From an uncultured Colwellia sp. (GTDB lineage Bacteria; Pseudomonadota; Gammaproteobacteria; Enterobacterales; Alteromonadaceae), in assembly GCA_913062815.1 (NCBI GenBank), contig CAJXWZ010000001.1, positions 248,001-312,000 on the forward strand: DNA of 64,000 nt. Direction: 5' to 3'. Position numbers and translations under genes: made by a program. Of this stretch, positions 26,786-36,087 are shown in pieces. Position 1 is the stretch's first letter. Each line of letters starts with the position of its first letter. The notes under the pieces were generated by a model. It did no database searches and was not told the origin of the DNA. It saw only the letters and a list, made by a program, of their open reading frames with translations.

Positions 26786-27961
26786 CTACTTAATAATAAC
26801 ATGCGGAGACTTCTTCACCACTTCATCATTTAATTCGATGCCAATGCCTGGCACTTCTGTTACTTGGAAAAAACCGTCAACCGGTTGTGGATCCTCTAAG
26901 CACAATTCGCGGTTCCAATCTTTAATTGCATAAGTATGATGTTCATGAATTAAAAAGTTGGGAATAGCGGTTTCTAAATGCAGTGACGCTGCGGTTGCAA
27001 CAGGCCCACCACAAACATGTGCCTGTACGCGAATATCATAAACGTCGGCGTAATCACATACTTTTTTAGCTTCTGTAAAACCACCACATAGACCCACATC
27101 AGGTTGTAATACATCAATACTTTGCGATTCAAAATAAGGACGAACATCCCAACGATGATATAAACGCTCTCCGCCAGCGATAGGCACATTCACCCTATCT
27201 GATACTTTTTTATGTACCGCTGAATTTAAATAGTTTACAGGCTCTTCATACATCATACAGCCTACTTCTTCCACAATAGCGCCCATTTGTATGGCCGAAG
27301 CAGCGCCCATTAATGAATGAGATTCAAAAATAATATCTACATCTTCTCCAACAGCATCTCTAATTGCACGTAACCTATTGCCAAATAGACGCATCTGAGG
27401 TTTTGTAAATAGTTTAGTGCGATCAAATGATGAACTACCATCTTTGTTATAAACAATGGGATCTACTTTTACCGCATCATACCCTTCACTAACTGCTTTC
27501 AAAGCCGCTTGCGCATATTCTTCTGGTTCAATTAATTTAGTTATTTCGCTATCCCAATCAAATTGAAGTTGGCTAGCATAGGTACGCAACTTGTCGTTTA
27601 CCTTACCACCTAATAGTTGATAAACAGGTACGCCTAAAGCTTTTGCTTTGATATCCCAAAGTGCAGTATCGATAGCACTCATCGCTGAGTAGAGTACCGG
27701 ACCACCACCTAAACCCCAAAAACTTTCCCGTAACATTCGAGACCAAAGTAGTTCAGTGTTAAAAGGATTAAAGCCGATTAATACTGCTTCAGAAATTTCT
27801 TTGAGCATAGCTGCTGCTGCACTATGTCCCCAATCGTAAGCAAGACCTGCTTCACCAACACCACTGATACCTTCATCAGTATGGATACGAACAAAAACAG
27901 GGTTCCACGCGGGGCGTTTTGGACAGTGAATATCAAAAACTTCAATGTGAGTTATTTTCAT
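26786..27961 (-). CDS. Enolase-superfamily sugar-acid dehydratase (mandelate racemase group, GalD-like)
   Basis: 391-aa enzyme with an N-terminal capping domain and a TIM barrel. Metal ligands are seen as Glu213 (FESHSL), Glu239 or 240 (YEEP) and Glu265 (GGERLY). A Lys-x-Asp motif (AVKVDP, Lys165) and the His315/Asp288 pair (AHVCGGP, QPDVG) are the likely bases. The lone Lys with VDP and the acidic-x-His motif resemble D-galactonate dehydratase rather than true mandelate racemase. It would dehydrate an aldonic acid to a 2-keto-3-deoxy acid. The gene is in an operon with the class II aldolase upstream (30-base gap) and is convergent with the SDR-lactonase pair. The exact sugar acid is unknown. 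Confidence 0.83.
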   Translation of the reverse strand: MKITHIEVFDIHCPKRPAWNPVFVRIHTDEGISGVGEAGLAYDWGHSAAAAMLKEISEAVLIGFNPFNTELLWSRMLRESFWGLGGGPVLYSAMSAIDTALWDIKAKALGVPVYQLLGGKVNDKLRTYASQLQFDWDSEITKLIEPEEYAQAALKAVSEGYDAVKVDPIVYNKDGSSSFDRTKLFTKPQMRLFGNRLRAIRDAVGEDVDIIFESHSLMGAASAIQMGAIVEEVGCMMYEEPVNYLNSAVHKKVSDRVNVPIAGGERLYHRWDVRPYFESQSIDVLQPDVGLCGGFTEAKKVCDYADVYDIRVQAHVCGGPVATAASLHLETAIPNFLIHEHHTYAIKDWNRELCLEDPQPVDGFFQVTEVPGIGIELNDEVVKKSPHVIIK

Positions 27962-27991
27962 TTATTTCTCTTTAAATTTAACGCTAAATGG

Positions 27992-28762
27992 TTAGTTGGC
28001 AAAGTCTGGATATTTTCTGGCAACACGACGAATCATCGCCGGCCAAGCAGTTTCTCCGCCTGTCTTACCGGTATGCACAACACTTGCTTGGGCTTTAATG
28101 TTATCAATGATACTTTGAGGGGCATAAATAGGTTTCATACCTGTTGCCATTACCTGTAATTGTATCTGACAGGCTCTGGTTAAATCGTACATATGCATGA
28201 AGGCATCACCGATGGTTTTCCCCATAGTCAATGCGCCATGATTACGTAACAGCATAAAATTATTCGTACCTAAATCATGCTGCAGCCTTAATTTTTCATC
28301 TGCGTTGACCGCCAAACCTTCATATTCGTGATAGCTCATCGAAGCCAGTGCAAACATTGAGTACTGGCTTAAGGGCAGTAATCCTTTTTCAAGGCTAGCG
28401 ACGGCAATGGTTTCATTGGTATGAACATGCATAACACAAATATCATCATGTCTGGCTTCATGTACAGCACTATGAATGGTAAAGCCTGCGGGGTTAATTT
28501 CAAAAGGAGACGCTTTATCAATAATATTTCCGTCAATATCGATTTTAACTAAATTGGATGCTGTCACTTCTTCAAACGCTAAACCAAAAGCATTAATTAA
28601 AATATGCTCTGTATCAGGTATACGCGCAGAAATATGCGTGTGAATTAAATCATCCCAACCATGCATTACCATAAGACGATAACAGGCCGCCAAATCGACA
28701 CGAATCTGCCACTCTTGGGCTGATACTTTACCTTTTAAATTTACTTTCGGTGTTTCAATCAT
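27992..28762 (-). CDS. Class II aldolase/adducin-family protein
   Basis: 256-aa protein of the zinc-dependent aldolase family that includes L-fuculose-phosphate and L-ribulose-phosphate enzymes. Metal-site motifs are LIHTHISARIP, MHVHTNETIAV and LRNHGALTMG. The length and lack of a clear phosphate-binding signature place it among the class II aldolase/adducin proteins of uncertain substrate. It precedes the dehydratase gene with a 30-base gap and could cleave the 2-keto-3-deoxy acid that the dehydratase makes; this link is inference. The ATG has AAGAGTG upstream. Confidence 0.85.
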   Translation of the reverse strand: MIETPKVNLKGKVSAQEWQIRVDLAACYRLMVMHGWDDLIHTHISARIPDTEHILINAFGLAFEEVTASNLVKIDIDGNIIDKASPFEINPAGFTIHSAVHEARHDDICVMHVHTNETIAVASLEKGLLPLSQYSMFALASMSYHEYEGLAVNADEKLRLQHDLGTNNFMLLRNHGALTMGKTIGDAFMHMYDLTRACQIQLQVMATGMKPIYAPQSIIDNIKAQASVVHTGKTGGETAWPAMIRRVARKYPDFAN

Positions 28763-28897
28763 CTTTACACTCTTACTAGCCAGCTAAGGATATAATTGAA
28801 TTTTAACTGAGTAATCTGTTTCGTTAAAGAAAGACTTACGATAAGTTATAATAGAGACACAATTTTATCGCCACTTTATTGGTGCCTGCATTATATT

Positions 28898-29683
28898 ATG
28901 TGTATTTTATTTTTAGCCATCGACCAACACCCTAAATACCCAGTCATCATTTGTGCAAACCGTGATGAGTTTCATCAACGGCCGACCAAGAAAATGCACT
29001 GGTGGCAAGAAACAGATGTGCAACATTCTATTTTAGCCGGAAAAGATCTACAGGCTGGTGGAACTTGGCTAGGTTTAAATAAACAAGGTCGATTTAGTGC
29101 ATTAACCAATTACCGCCAACCTCAACTCTTTGATAATAACAAACAGTCGCGTGGCAACTTGGTATTACAATCGTTAAATCAGCATGACGATGAAATAATA
29201 GAGCTGCTTGCACAAACTTCATCTCAATATAATGGCTTTAATTTAATCTTTGGCCAATTGACAAATTTATCTTGTTTCGACAGTGTGACTCAAAGACAAC
29301 AACAATTATCCTCAGGATTTCATAGCTTATGTAATGGTGCTTTAGATGATATTTGGCCCAAAATGGCCTTAGGACAAAGACAACTAAATAATGCAATAAG
29401 CTCACAATCTACACAACCACTAGAGATAGAAGAGTTGTTTGAACTGATGAGCAACGCTACTCAGGCACAAGCTGAGTTACTACCCCAAACAGGTATACCA
29501 CTAAATTGGGAGCAACTACTCAGCTCAATTTTCATTATTTCACCCGATTATGGCACTCGCACAACTAATATTATTACCCTAGATATACGAGGAAATATCG
29601 AGATTTATGATCGCAGCTATAATAATAAGGGAGCATGTACTGAGCAGCAAAACTTCTCTTTTACCATTGAGAGCAATAGTTAA
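28898..29683 (+). CDS. NRDE/TANGO2-family protein
   Basis: 261-aa protein starting MCILFLAIDQHP, with the family motif CANRDEFHQRP and AGKDLQAGGTWLGLNKQGRFSALTNYR. These are hallmarks of the TANGO2 (NRDE) family, found from bacteria to animals. A Cys at position 2 suggests a possible N-terminal nucleophile fold, by analogy with the related AAT family. The human protein is linked to haem or lipid handling; the bacterial role is not settled. It stands alone, divergent from the aldolase gene. Confidence 0.88.
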   Translation: MCILFLAIDQHPKYPVIICANRDEFHQRPTKKMHWWQETDVQHSILAGKDLQAGGTWLGLNKQGRFSALTNYRQPQLFDNNKQSRGNLVLQSLNQHDDEIIELLAQTSSQYNGFNLIFGQLTNLSCFDSVTQRQQQLSSGFHSLCNGALDDIWPKMALGQRQLNNAISSQSTQPLEIEELFELMSNATQAQAELLPQTGIPLNWEQLLSSIFIISPDYGTRTTNIITLDIRGNIEIYDRSYNNKGACTEQQNFSFTIESNS

Positions 29684-29850
29684 TAAAAAAACACCATTAG
29701 TTATCCTATTTGACTAACATTTAGTTAACCCAATAGCCTCAATAAGACAACAAACACATAAACCAATGAAAATAAGGCACATTTTATATGGCATCGTCTT
29801 TGCTATTATTTAATTGACATTTATATGAACCAAAGAGAAAGGAAGTTAAT

Positions 29851-30279
29851 ATGAGCCATGATGAAGGTAAAGGGACGAATTCACCAGAGCCACAAGGTGA
29901 TGAAATATCTCAAAATGAAACAGCTACAAAATCAGTTGAGCAAACAAGCAATAAGCAATCCTTTGATGAAGAAACTGCTAAACAGCATACTTTTGACGAA
30001 AACGAGGAAACAACTTGGCACAACAAAAACGCCTTAAAGCGTGGTATTGCTATGTTAGGATACGGTTTTATAGCTGGCTTTGTACGTTTAGGTATTACCC
30101 TTATCGCAGTATTTCAATTCTTCTCTTTGCTATTCGCTGAAAAACCTAACCAACCTTTAGTTAAATTTGGTCAGAATTTAAATACTTATTTATATCAAAT
30201 TAACCAGTTTTTAACGGTGAATTCTGAAATGTATCCATTTCCTTTCGCTGATTGGCCTGATTCAGCACCCAAAGCATAA
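29851..30279 (+). CDS. DUF4389 membrane protein
   Basis: 142-aa protein. The first 60 residues are very hydrophilic and rich in Glu, Gln, Asn and Thr, so probably disordered. One hydrophobic segment follows (IAMLGYGFIAGFVRLGITLIAVFQFFSLLF). The end NLNTYLYQINQFLTVNSEMYPFPFADWP is typical of the DUF4389 family. The function is unknown. The ATG is preceded by GAAAGGAAG. It is convergent with a small membrane protein gene. Confidence 0.8.
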   Translation: MSHDEGKGTNSPEPQGDEISQNETATKSVEQTSNKQSFDEETAKQHTFDENEETTWHNKNALKRGIAMLGYGFIAGFVRLGITLIAVFQFFSLLFAEKPNQPLVKFGQNLNTYLYQINQFLTVNSEMYPFPFADWPDSAPKA

Positions 30280-30293
30280 TAATTGATATTGCT

Positions 30294-30467
30294 TTAGAGC
30301 ATTCCTTTTACCAGAGCGGCAATTAGAATAGCAAAAACCAGTATCCAGGTGGTTTTACTAAATTTTGCTTGCTGCTCTTCATCCATAGGTTTGCCAAAAC
30401 GCTCTCCTAAAATCACCATTAAAGCCACAGCACCAAATAGACAAGCGAGAATAATAAGTAAAGTCAT
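30294..30467 (-). CDS. Small two-helix membrane protein (57 aa)
   Basis: Reading the minus strand gives a complete frame with a good ribosome binding site (AGGAAGA) before the ATG. The product starts MTLLIILACLFGAVAL, has the linker GERFGKPMDEEQQAKFSKTT and a second hydrophobic segment WILVFAILIAALVKGML. The hydrophobic-charged-hydrophobic pattern suggests a real two-span inner membrane protein with the polar loop between the helices. I do not recognise a named family. It lies between the DUF4389 gene (convergent, 14 bases away) and the ThrE-type gene (divergent). Confidence 0.68.
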   Translation of the reverse strand: MTLLIILACLFGAVALMVILGERFGKPMDEEQQAKFSKTTWILVFAILIAALVKGML

Positions 30468-30558
30468 ATGTTCTTCCTGAGAAAGTTAATGGAATAGCTA
30501 TACAATTGCTAAAAATCAATTAACATTAGCAAAGGTATTCTTATTATTCACTAGTTCT

Positions 30559-31785
30559 ATGTCTCAAGCAGATGATTTCTATCAAAAACGTCGATTTATT
30601 ATTCGACTCGGTAAAGCATTACACAAGTTAGGCTCTACTGCTTATCGGTTAGAAGATAACTTACTCTCTATTGCCCACTTTTTAGATATTCGTGCTTCAT
30701 TTATTATTACGCCCACTGCCTTGACCTTTATCTTGTCAGATGATGAAGATGATCAACAGTATAACCACCTAGTGAGGGTGACACCTGGCGAAATAGACTT
30801 AGGCTCATTAGCCAGAATTGATGAATTAGTCGATGAACTTATTAATGGTGAGCGTTCTCTTGTCGAAGCTATTGAAAGATTAAACGAAGTAAATGCTAAG
30901 CCACCGCCATATGGTGCTATTTTAACCTTTTTCGCTTTTGGTGCATCAAGCGGTGCTTTTGCCATGCTAATGCATACCAGTTGGCATGACGTTTTTTGGT
31001 CTACTATCTTAGGCTTCGTCGTTTGTATTTTTGTAATGTGGGCCGAACGTTCTCGTCGCGTTACTGAAATGTTAGAACCGATGGCAGCATTAACTACCTC
31101 TATGCTGGCCTCTGCCATATCACTGATTGATCCCAGTATTAACCTTCCTATGGTAATTTTGTCGAGCATCATTGCTTTTATTCCAGGTTTATCTTTGACC
31201 GTTGGCTTGTCTGAACTCGCCGCAAGGCACTTAATGTCTGGTACTGCTCGTATTATGGACAGTGTCATGGTGCTTTTTAAGCTCTATTTTGGCGCGGTAT
31301 TGGGCATGGCTTTAGGAAAATTAATATGGGGTGAAGTAGCTTTTGTTTCACCTGATACCATGCCCGTTTGGACTTCGTGGTTAGCGGTCACCACACTGTC
31401 TATTTCCTTAGTTATTTTATTTAAAGTTAGAATCAAAGACGCACCTTGGGGCATGATCGCAGGTTATATCTCTTTTAGTGTTAGTGTTTGGGCTAGTGCC
31501 TACTTAGGGGTTGCTTTAGGTGCATTTGCAGGCGCTTTTGCTTTAGGCGTATACAGTAATTTATTTTCCCGTGTGATGAACTTACCTTCGTCAATAGTTC
31601 GCCTACTCGGTTTGGTTGTTTTAGTGCCGGGCTCAAAAGTCTATATAGGTCTCAATAGTTTAGTCTCTGGACAACAAATGCTAGCGGTGACTGATTTAGG
31701 CTCACAAACCTTTTTAATTTTTATGTCATTAGTTGCTGGCATTATTTTTTCCAATGTTGCTATGCCGCATAGAAAAACACTTTAA
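30559..31785 (+). CDS. Threonine/serine exporter family protein (ThrE type)
   Basis: 408-aa protein. An N-terminal cytoplasmic part (LGKALHKLGSTAYRLEDNLLSIA) is followed by about ten hydrophobic segments. Both halves of the exporter fold (ThrE, formerly DUF1212, then the second domain) are in one chain, as in Corynebacterium ThrE and unlike the split YjjP/YjjB of E. coli. Expected role: proton-driven export of threonine, serine or small dicarboxylates from the cytoplasm. The TetR regulator gene follows 12 bases after its stop, which suggests co-transcription. Confidence 0.87.
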   Translation: MSQADDFYQKRRFIIRLGKALHKLGSTAYRLEDNLLSIAHFLDIRASFIITPTALTFILSDDEDDQQYNHLVRVTPGEIDLGSLARIDELVDELINGERSLVEAIERLNEVNAKPPPYGAILTFFAFGASSGAFAMLMHTSWHDVFWSTILGFVVCIFVMWAERSRRVTEMLEPMAALTTSMLASAISLIDPSINLPMVILSSIIAFIPGLSLTVGLSELAARHLMSGTARIMDSVMVLFKLYFGAVLGMALGKLIWGEVAFVSPDTMPVWTSWLAVTTLSISLVILFKVRIKDAPWGMIAGYISFSVSVWASAYLGVALGAFAGAFALGVYSNLFSRVMNLPSSIVRLLGLVVLVPGSKVYIGLNSLVSGQQMLAVTDLGSQTFLIFMSLVAGIIFSNVAMPHRKTL

Positions 31786-31797
31786 CAGCGCCTATTA

Positions 31798-32427
31798 ATG
31801 ATGACTAAAAGTAAAAATATAACCTCTTCCTACCATCATGGTAACTTGCAAAATAGCTTACTTAATACAGCGACCGCAATGATAGCTGAACAAGGAATTG
31901 AAGCACTCTCCCTGAGGAAGTTAGCTGAAAAAATAGGAGTGTCTCGTACTGCTGCATACCATCATTTTAAAGATAAAAACGACTTGCTTTGTGCTATAGC
32001 CGCCCAAGGCTTTGTTTCATGGCAAGCGCAAGCCGAGGAAATATTTAACAACACCGAATTAACTGACCAAGAAAAATATCGTACCTTTGTCCATTATTAT
32101 GTACGTTTTGCCACAGAAAATGCGGCAATATACAAGTTAATGTTTGGCAGTACATTATGGAAAAAAGCAGGCGATAAACAAAACAGTTCGCAAAAACTGA
32201 AAGATGTTGCTTACCCTAGCTTCCAATATCAAGTTGAAATGACTCTTTTTTGGCAACAAAAAGGGCTATTACCACAATCGCAAAAAACAGTGCGCTTAGC
32301 GCAAGTTAGTTGGGCCACACTACACGGCATAGCGCAATTAGTGATTGATGGAATTTACGCCGACGCCAGTCAAATAGATGAAATGTGCCAATGTGCAGTT
32401 GAGCTTTTTTTATCCCATCACAGTTAG
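31798..32427 (+). CDS. TetR/AcrR-family transcription regulator
   Basis: 209-aa regulator. An N-terminal helix-turn-helix is clear at about residues 15-60 (GNLQNSLLNTATAMIAEQGIEALSLRKLAEKIGVSRTAAYHHF is the full span; the recognition part is GVSRTAAYHHF). The C-terminal half looks like the WHG-type TetR ligand domain (MTLFWQQKG, SWATLHGIAQLVIDG). It begins ATGATG, and no strong ribosome binding site is present, consistent with coupling to the ThrE gene just upstream. It may control that exporter, but its target is not shown by the sequence. Confidence 0.87.
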   Translation: MMTKSKNITSSYHHGNLQNSLLNTATAMIAEQGIEALSLRKLAEKIGVSRTAAYHHFKDKNDLLCAIAAQGFVSWQAQAEEIFNNTELTDQEKYRTFVHYYVRFATENAAIYKLMFGSTLWKKAGDKQNSSQKLKDVAYPSFQYQVEMTLFWQQKGLLPQSQKTVRLAQVSWATLHGIAQLVIDGIYADASQIDEMCQCAVELFLSHHS

Positions 32428-32664
32428 AATGCATACCCTTCATCCTGTAAAATACGCCGCTTACCTCAAACTTTATTGTTAACAAAAGGTAAATAAGCTA
32501 TAAACTTTAGGTTGCACTTAAAAGTGTAAACAGATGTGTCGTTTACTAGAATTTAGCCTTAATACCCCGTAATATCGAACCATCGTGTTTTTAACTCAAC
32601 GACTTATGTGAGTTAAAGCGCATTATACATAAAATATTCAAAAATATTAATTGAGAGTCAAATA

Positions 32665-34731
32665 ATGAAAGCTATTATAACAGGTGCAGTTTGTTCATCT
32701 TTGCTATTACTTTCGGGTTGTAGTAACAATGAAAATACCACTGCAGAAACCAGCATTTCTGCGCCGCAAAAAACAGCATTAGCGTCAGGTATCGAAAAAG
32801 CTAATATGGACAAGAGTGTTCGTCCACAAGACAACTTCTACCGTTACATCAATGGCGGATGGATGAGTAGCCACGAAATTCCTGGTGACAAAACAGCTAT
32901 CGGTTCTTTTTATGACCTACGTGACAAAGCAGATGACGACGTTAAGGCAATCATCGAAGAGTTAGCGGCCACTAAAGATTTAAAAGCGGGCTCAGATGAA
33001 CAAAAAGTAGCGGACATCTTTCGCTCATATATGGATAGTGAACACAGAGACGCTGCGGGAATCACACCAATTAACTCAATATTAACGGCTATAGATAATA
33101 TAAGCAGTAAAGACGATTTAGCTAAGTTTTTTGGTACTTATTCAACTGCTGGTATCAATAGCCCTTTAGCGCTATACATTAGTATCGATGCAAAAGACTC
33201 CTCAAGTTATGCTATTCATATTTGGCAAAATGGTTTAAACCTCCCTGACAAAGATTACTACTTTAACGAAGCTGAACGCTTTGTTAACTTACGCACTGGT
33301 TATGTGGCGCATATTGAAAATATGTATAATTTAGCAGGCATGAAAAATGGCAAAGATGCTGCTAAGAACATCATGGCATTAGAAACTAACTTAGCGGAAT
33401 TCCATTGGACACGAGTGCAAAGCCGCGATAGTGAAAAGCGTTATAATAAATTTGCGACAGCTGAGTTAAATTCCCTCACTGATAAATTTAATTGGCAGGC
33501 ATTCATAGCTGCTGAAGGTGTTGCTTCACAAAAAGATATTATTATTAACCAACCAGACTTCATCGAAGGTTTTGGTAAGGTATTTGATGAGACTTCGATT
33601 GACGTGTGGAAGCAGTACTTAACATTTAATACCCTAAATACCTTCTCAAGTTATTTATCTGCTGATCTTGATAACGAAAACTTTGACTTTTTCTCGAAAC
33701 AGTTAAATGGCCGAGAAGAACAGAAACCTCAATGGAAGCGTGGCGTAAGTGTTGTTAATAGCAACTTAGGCGAAGTAATTGGTAAAGTGTATGTTACCCG
33801 TCACTTTACACCTTCGGCAAAGTCGCGCATGAGTGAGTTAGTAGAAAATCTACGAAATGCCTACGGCTCAAGCATTACTGATTTAGCCTGGATGTCAGAA
33901 GATACTAAAAAAGCCGCCCACGTTAAACTTGCAGCCTTCACCCCTAAAATTGGCTACCCTGATAAATGGGAAGATTACACTGCGTTGACAATAAAAGCAG
34001 ATGATTTAGTGGGTAATATTATACGTTCGCGTAAAGTTTCTAGTAAAAAAGAAATTGCTAAACTTGGTGGACCAATTCGTAAATGGGAATGGCATATGAC
34101 ACCTCAAACGGTGAATGCTTATTACAACCCACCAGCAAACGAAATTGTTTTCCCTGCCGCAATTTTACAACCTCCTTTTTTCAACATGAAAGCGGATGAC
34201 GCAGTAAACTACGGCGGCATCGGTGCGGTTATTGGTCATGAAATGGGCCATGGCTTTGATGACCAAGGTAGTAAGTATGACGCTGAAGGTAATCTACGTA
34301 ACTGGTGGACAGAGCAAGATCTGAAAGAATTTGCTAATCGTACTCAAACGTTAGTTAAACAATATGCAGGTTATCAAGTCTTTGATGATTTAAACGTAAA
34401 TGGTGAACTTACCTTAGGTGAAAACATTGGTGACTTGTCCGGTGTTACTATTGCTTATAAAGCTTACAAAGCCTCATTAAACGGTGAAGAAGCACCTGTA
34501 ATTGATGGGTTAACAGGTGATCAACGTTTCTTTATGGGTTACGCGCAAATTTGGCGCTCTAAGATAGTTGAAAAATCTATGCGTAATCGTGTGGCAACTG
34601 ACCCGCATTCACCCGGTGAATTCCGTGCCTTAGGTTCACTTTCGAACATGAATGAGTTTTATGACGCATTTGATGTTAAAGAAGGTGACGCTATGTATAT
34701 TGCACCAGAAAACCGCGTTAAGATTTGGTAA
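32665..34731 (+). CDS. M13-family (neprilysin/PepO-like) zinc metallopeptidase, lipoprotein
   Basis: 688-aa endopeptidase. The N-terminus has a signal with lipobox LLSGC, so it is probably anchored in the envelope. The zinc site is VIGHEMGHGFDD (His525, Glu526, His529), with the third ligand in ENIGDLSG near residue 586. The substrate-binding NAYYNPPANEIVFPAAILQPPFF region and the terminal NRVKIW are typical of the family. It should cut short peptides outside the cytoplasm. It stands alone and ends in a long palindromic terminator. A ribosome binding site GAGAG precedes the ATG. Confidence 0.95.
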   Translation: MKAIITGAVCSSLLLLSGCSNNENTTAETSISAPQKTALASGIEKANMDKSVRPQDNFYRYINGGWMSSHEIPGDKTAIGSFYDLRDKADDDVKAIIEELAATKDLKAGSDEQKVADIFRSYMDSEHRDAAGITPINSILTAIDNISSKDDLAKFFGTYSTAGINSPLALYISIDAKDSSSYAIHIWQNGLNLPDKDYYFNEAERFVNLRTGYVAHIENMYNLAGMKNGKDAAKNIMALETNLAEFHWTRVQSRDSEKRYNKFATAELNSLTDKFNWQAFIAAEGVASQKDIIINQPDFIEGFGKVFDETSIDVWKQYLTFNTLNTFSSYLSADLDNENFDFFSKQLNGREEQKPQWKRGVSVVNSNLGEVIGKVYVTRHFTPSAKSRMSELVENLRNAYGSSITDLAWMSEDTKKAAHVKLAAFTPKIGYPDKWEDYTALTIKADDLVGNIIRSRKVSSKKEIAKLGGPIRKWEWHMTPQTVNAYYNPPANEIVFPAAILQPPFFNMKADDAVNYGGIGAVIGHEMGHGFDDQGSKYDAEGNLRNWWTEQDLKEFANRTQTLVKQYAGYQVFDDLNVNGELTLGENIGDLSGVTIAYKAYKASLNGEEAPVIDGLTGDQRFFMGYAQIWRSKIVEKSMRNRVATDPHSPGEFRALGSLSNMNEFYDAFDVKEGDAMYIAPENRVKIW

Positions 34732-34746
34732 TCAATTGTTGCTAGA

Positions 34747-34788
34747 CAAAATCAAAAAAGCAGCTTAGGCTGCTTTTTTTGATTTTTG
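34747..34788 (+). terminator. Rho-independent terminator of the M13 peptidase gene
   Basis: Long hairpin with GC core GCAGC-TTAG-GCTGC flanked by complementary A and T runs, ending in seven T residues. It lies about 20 bases after the stop. The outer arms (CAAAATC and GATTTTTG) extend the pairing. Confidence 0.92.
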
Positions 34789-34858
34789 TCGTACAACTTA
34801 TGGCTTTTATGCTCGGTGAACTACACTTTAGTAAGCAACTTTAATTCGCAAAATTAGT

Positions 34859-35728
34859 ATGTTCTTTAAATATATTTTCATTATATTCTTTCTCGACACA
34901 GTAGCTCATGCTCAGTCTAGTCGCGTTGAAATCACCATTGAAACCGATGTATACAACTATGCCCAAGAACTATTAGCCGGAACAACGCCTCTAGAGATTA
35001 ACAATTTTTCTGGAAAGCATGTTCAAAGAGATGTTGTTGAATTTATCTTAGTACAAAAAGCACTTGCCTTAGGTGGAGCTAAGCTTGAATTTTCTTTTAC
35101 AACTGGAAATTATGATGCGAGAAATTCAAAGCTTCTTCAAGACGGATTATTATTAATCAATTTTGACACTATGTGGTTATCTCATGCTAAAACCCTTTCC
35201 AATGATGTCTATATCTCCGATGCTGTTATCCGTAAGGGAGAATATTTAGCTGGTATCTATACCTCTTTAGCAAATAAAGATAAAATATTGATAGATAGCT
35301 TATCTGATTTTCAAAAATTAAGCGTTATTTCAAATAAGAATTGGCCTGTTGATTGGTATACCATTGAGCAGTTACAACCAAAATCTTTAGCTCATGAAGA
35401 AGAGTGGCTTTCAATGGCCAAGCTCGTCAGTATGGGTTGGGTTGATGTTATGTTAGCCCCCTTTACCCGCGAAGAGCCCTACAACTATCAAAGTAATGAT
35501 TACCATATAACTGCAATTGAAGGCGTAAAAATAGCGCTAAATGATAGTCGACATTTTGTTGTGTCTAAAAATCATCCACAGGGAAAAATGGTATTCCAAG
35601 CATTACAAAAGGGATTGAAGACTTTAAGGGCACAAGGTGTAATCGAAAAAGCCTACCGACAATCAGGCTTTATTACTGAAAAGGTTACACACTGGCAGAC
35701 GATTAATGAAACATTACTCCACAACTAG
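34859..35728 (+). CDS. Solitary periplasmic solute-binding-like protein
   Basis: 289-aa protein with a signal peptide (ends near AHA/QSS). The rest has the general look of a family 3 solute-binding protein: a two-lobe alpha/beta pattern, LQDGLLLINFDTMWLS, and a C-terminal helix KTLRAQGVIEKAYRQSGF. No ABC permease or ATPase is adjacent, so it may be an orphan binding protein or a sensor input domain. Similar orphans are common in marine Alteromonadales. The ligand is unknown. Confidence 0.6.
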   Translation: MFFKYIFIIFFLDTVAHAQSSRVEITIETDVYNYAQELLAGTTPLEINNFSGKHVQRDVVEFILVQKALALGGAKLEFSFTTGNYDARNSKLLQDGLLLINFDTMWLSHAKTLSNDVYISDAVIRKGEYLAGIYTSLANKDKILIDSLSDFQKLSVISNKNWPVDWYTIEQLQPKSLAHEEEWLSMAKLVSMGWVDVMLAPFTREEPYNYQSNDYHITAIEGVKIALNDSRHFVVSKNHPQGKMVFQALQKGLKTLRAQGVIEKAYRQSGFITEKVTHWQTINETLLHN

Positions 35729-35815
35729 CAAGTCGATTTACCTTATAGCTGGTGACTAAAAAATCTGTTTTGAAAATAAAAAACCTATCTTATTGCTACC
35801 ATTGAATAAATAGTA

Positions 35816-35834
35816 ATTGATAATTATTATCATT
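35816..35834. promoter_or_regulatory. Fur box upstream of bfd
   Basis: The near-perfect palindrome TGATAATTATTATCA (35818-35832) matches the Fur consensus GATAATGATAATCATTATC well. It lies about 45 bases before the bfd start, within the expected promoter. Repression by Fe-Fur would fit the role of bfd in releasing iron from bacterioferritin under iron limitation. Confidence 0.75.
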
Positions 35835-35877
35835 TAGATTATTATATGCCTAGTTAAATCACTCATAGAAACTTGTT

Positions 35878-36072
35878 ATGTACGTATGTATTTGTCACGG
35901 TGTAACTGACAAACAAATAGAAGCAGCAGTAGAAAACGGCTCACACACAATGAAGCAATTGAGTAGCGAATTAAAAATTGGCTCTCAATGTGGTAAATGC
36001 TGTCAATGCAGCAAGCGCGTCTTAAATAACAAACTAATTCAAATAGCAGAAGCTGAGCCTAATGTGGCTTAG
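35878..36072 (+). CDS. bfd: Bacterioferritin-associated ferredoxin Bfd
   Basis: 64-aa [2Fe-2S] protein. The four ligands are CICHGVT (Cys4, Cys6) and GSQCGKCC (Cys38, Cys41), the standard BFD-like pattern. Bfd passes electrons to the haem of bacterioferritin so that stored iron is reduced and released. A Fur-like site is upstream, and two bacterioferritin genes are convergent with it, 15 bases away. This fits a full iron storage and release unit. Confidence 0.94.
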   Translation: MYVCICHGVTDKQIEAAVENGSHTMKQLSSELKIGSQCGKCCQCSKRVLNNKLIQIAEAEPNVA

Positions 36073-36087
36073 CAGTTAAACTAATGC

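Noticed and set aside
30753..31268. Minus-strand open frame of 171 codons
   Set aside because: It lies wholly antisense to the ThrE-type exporter gene and shows no own domain.
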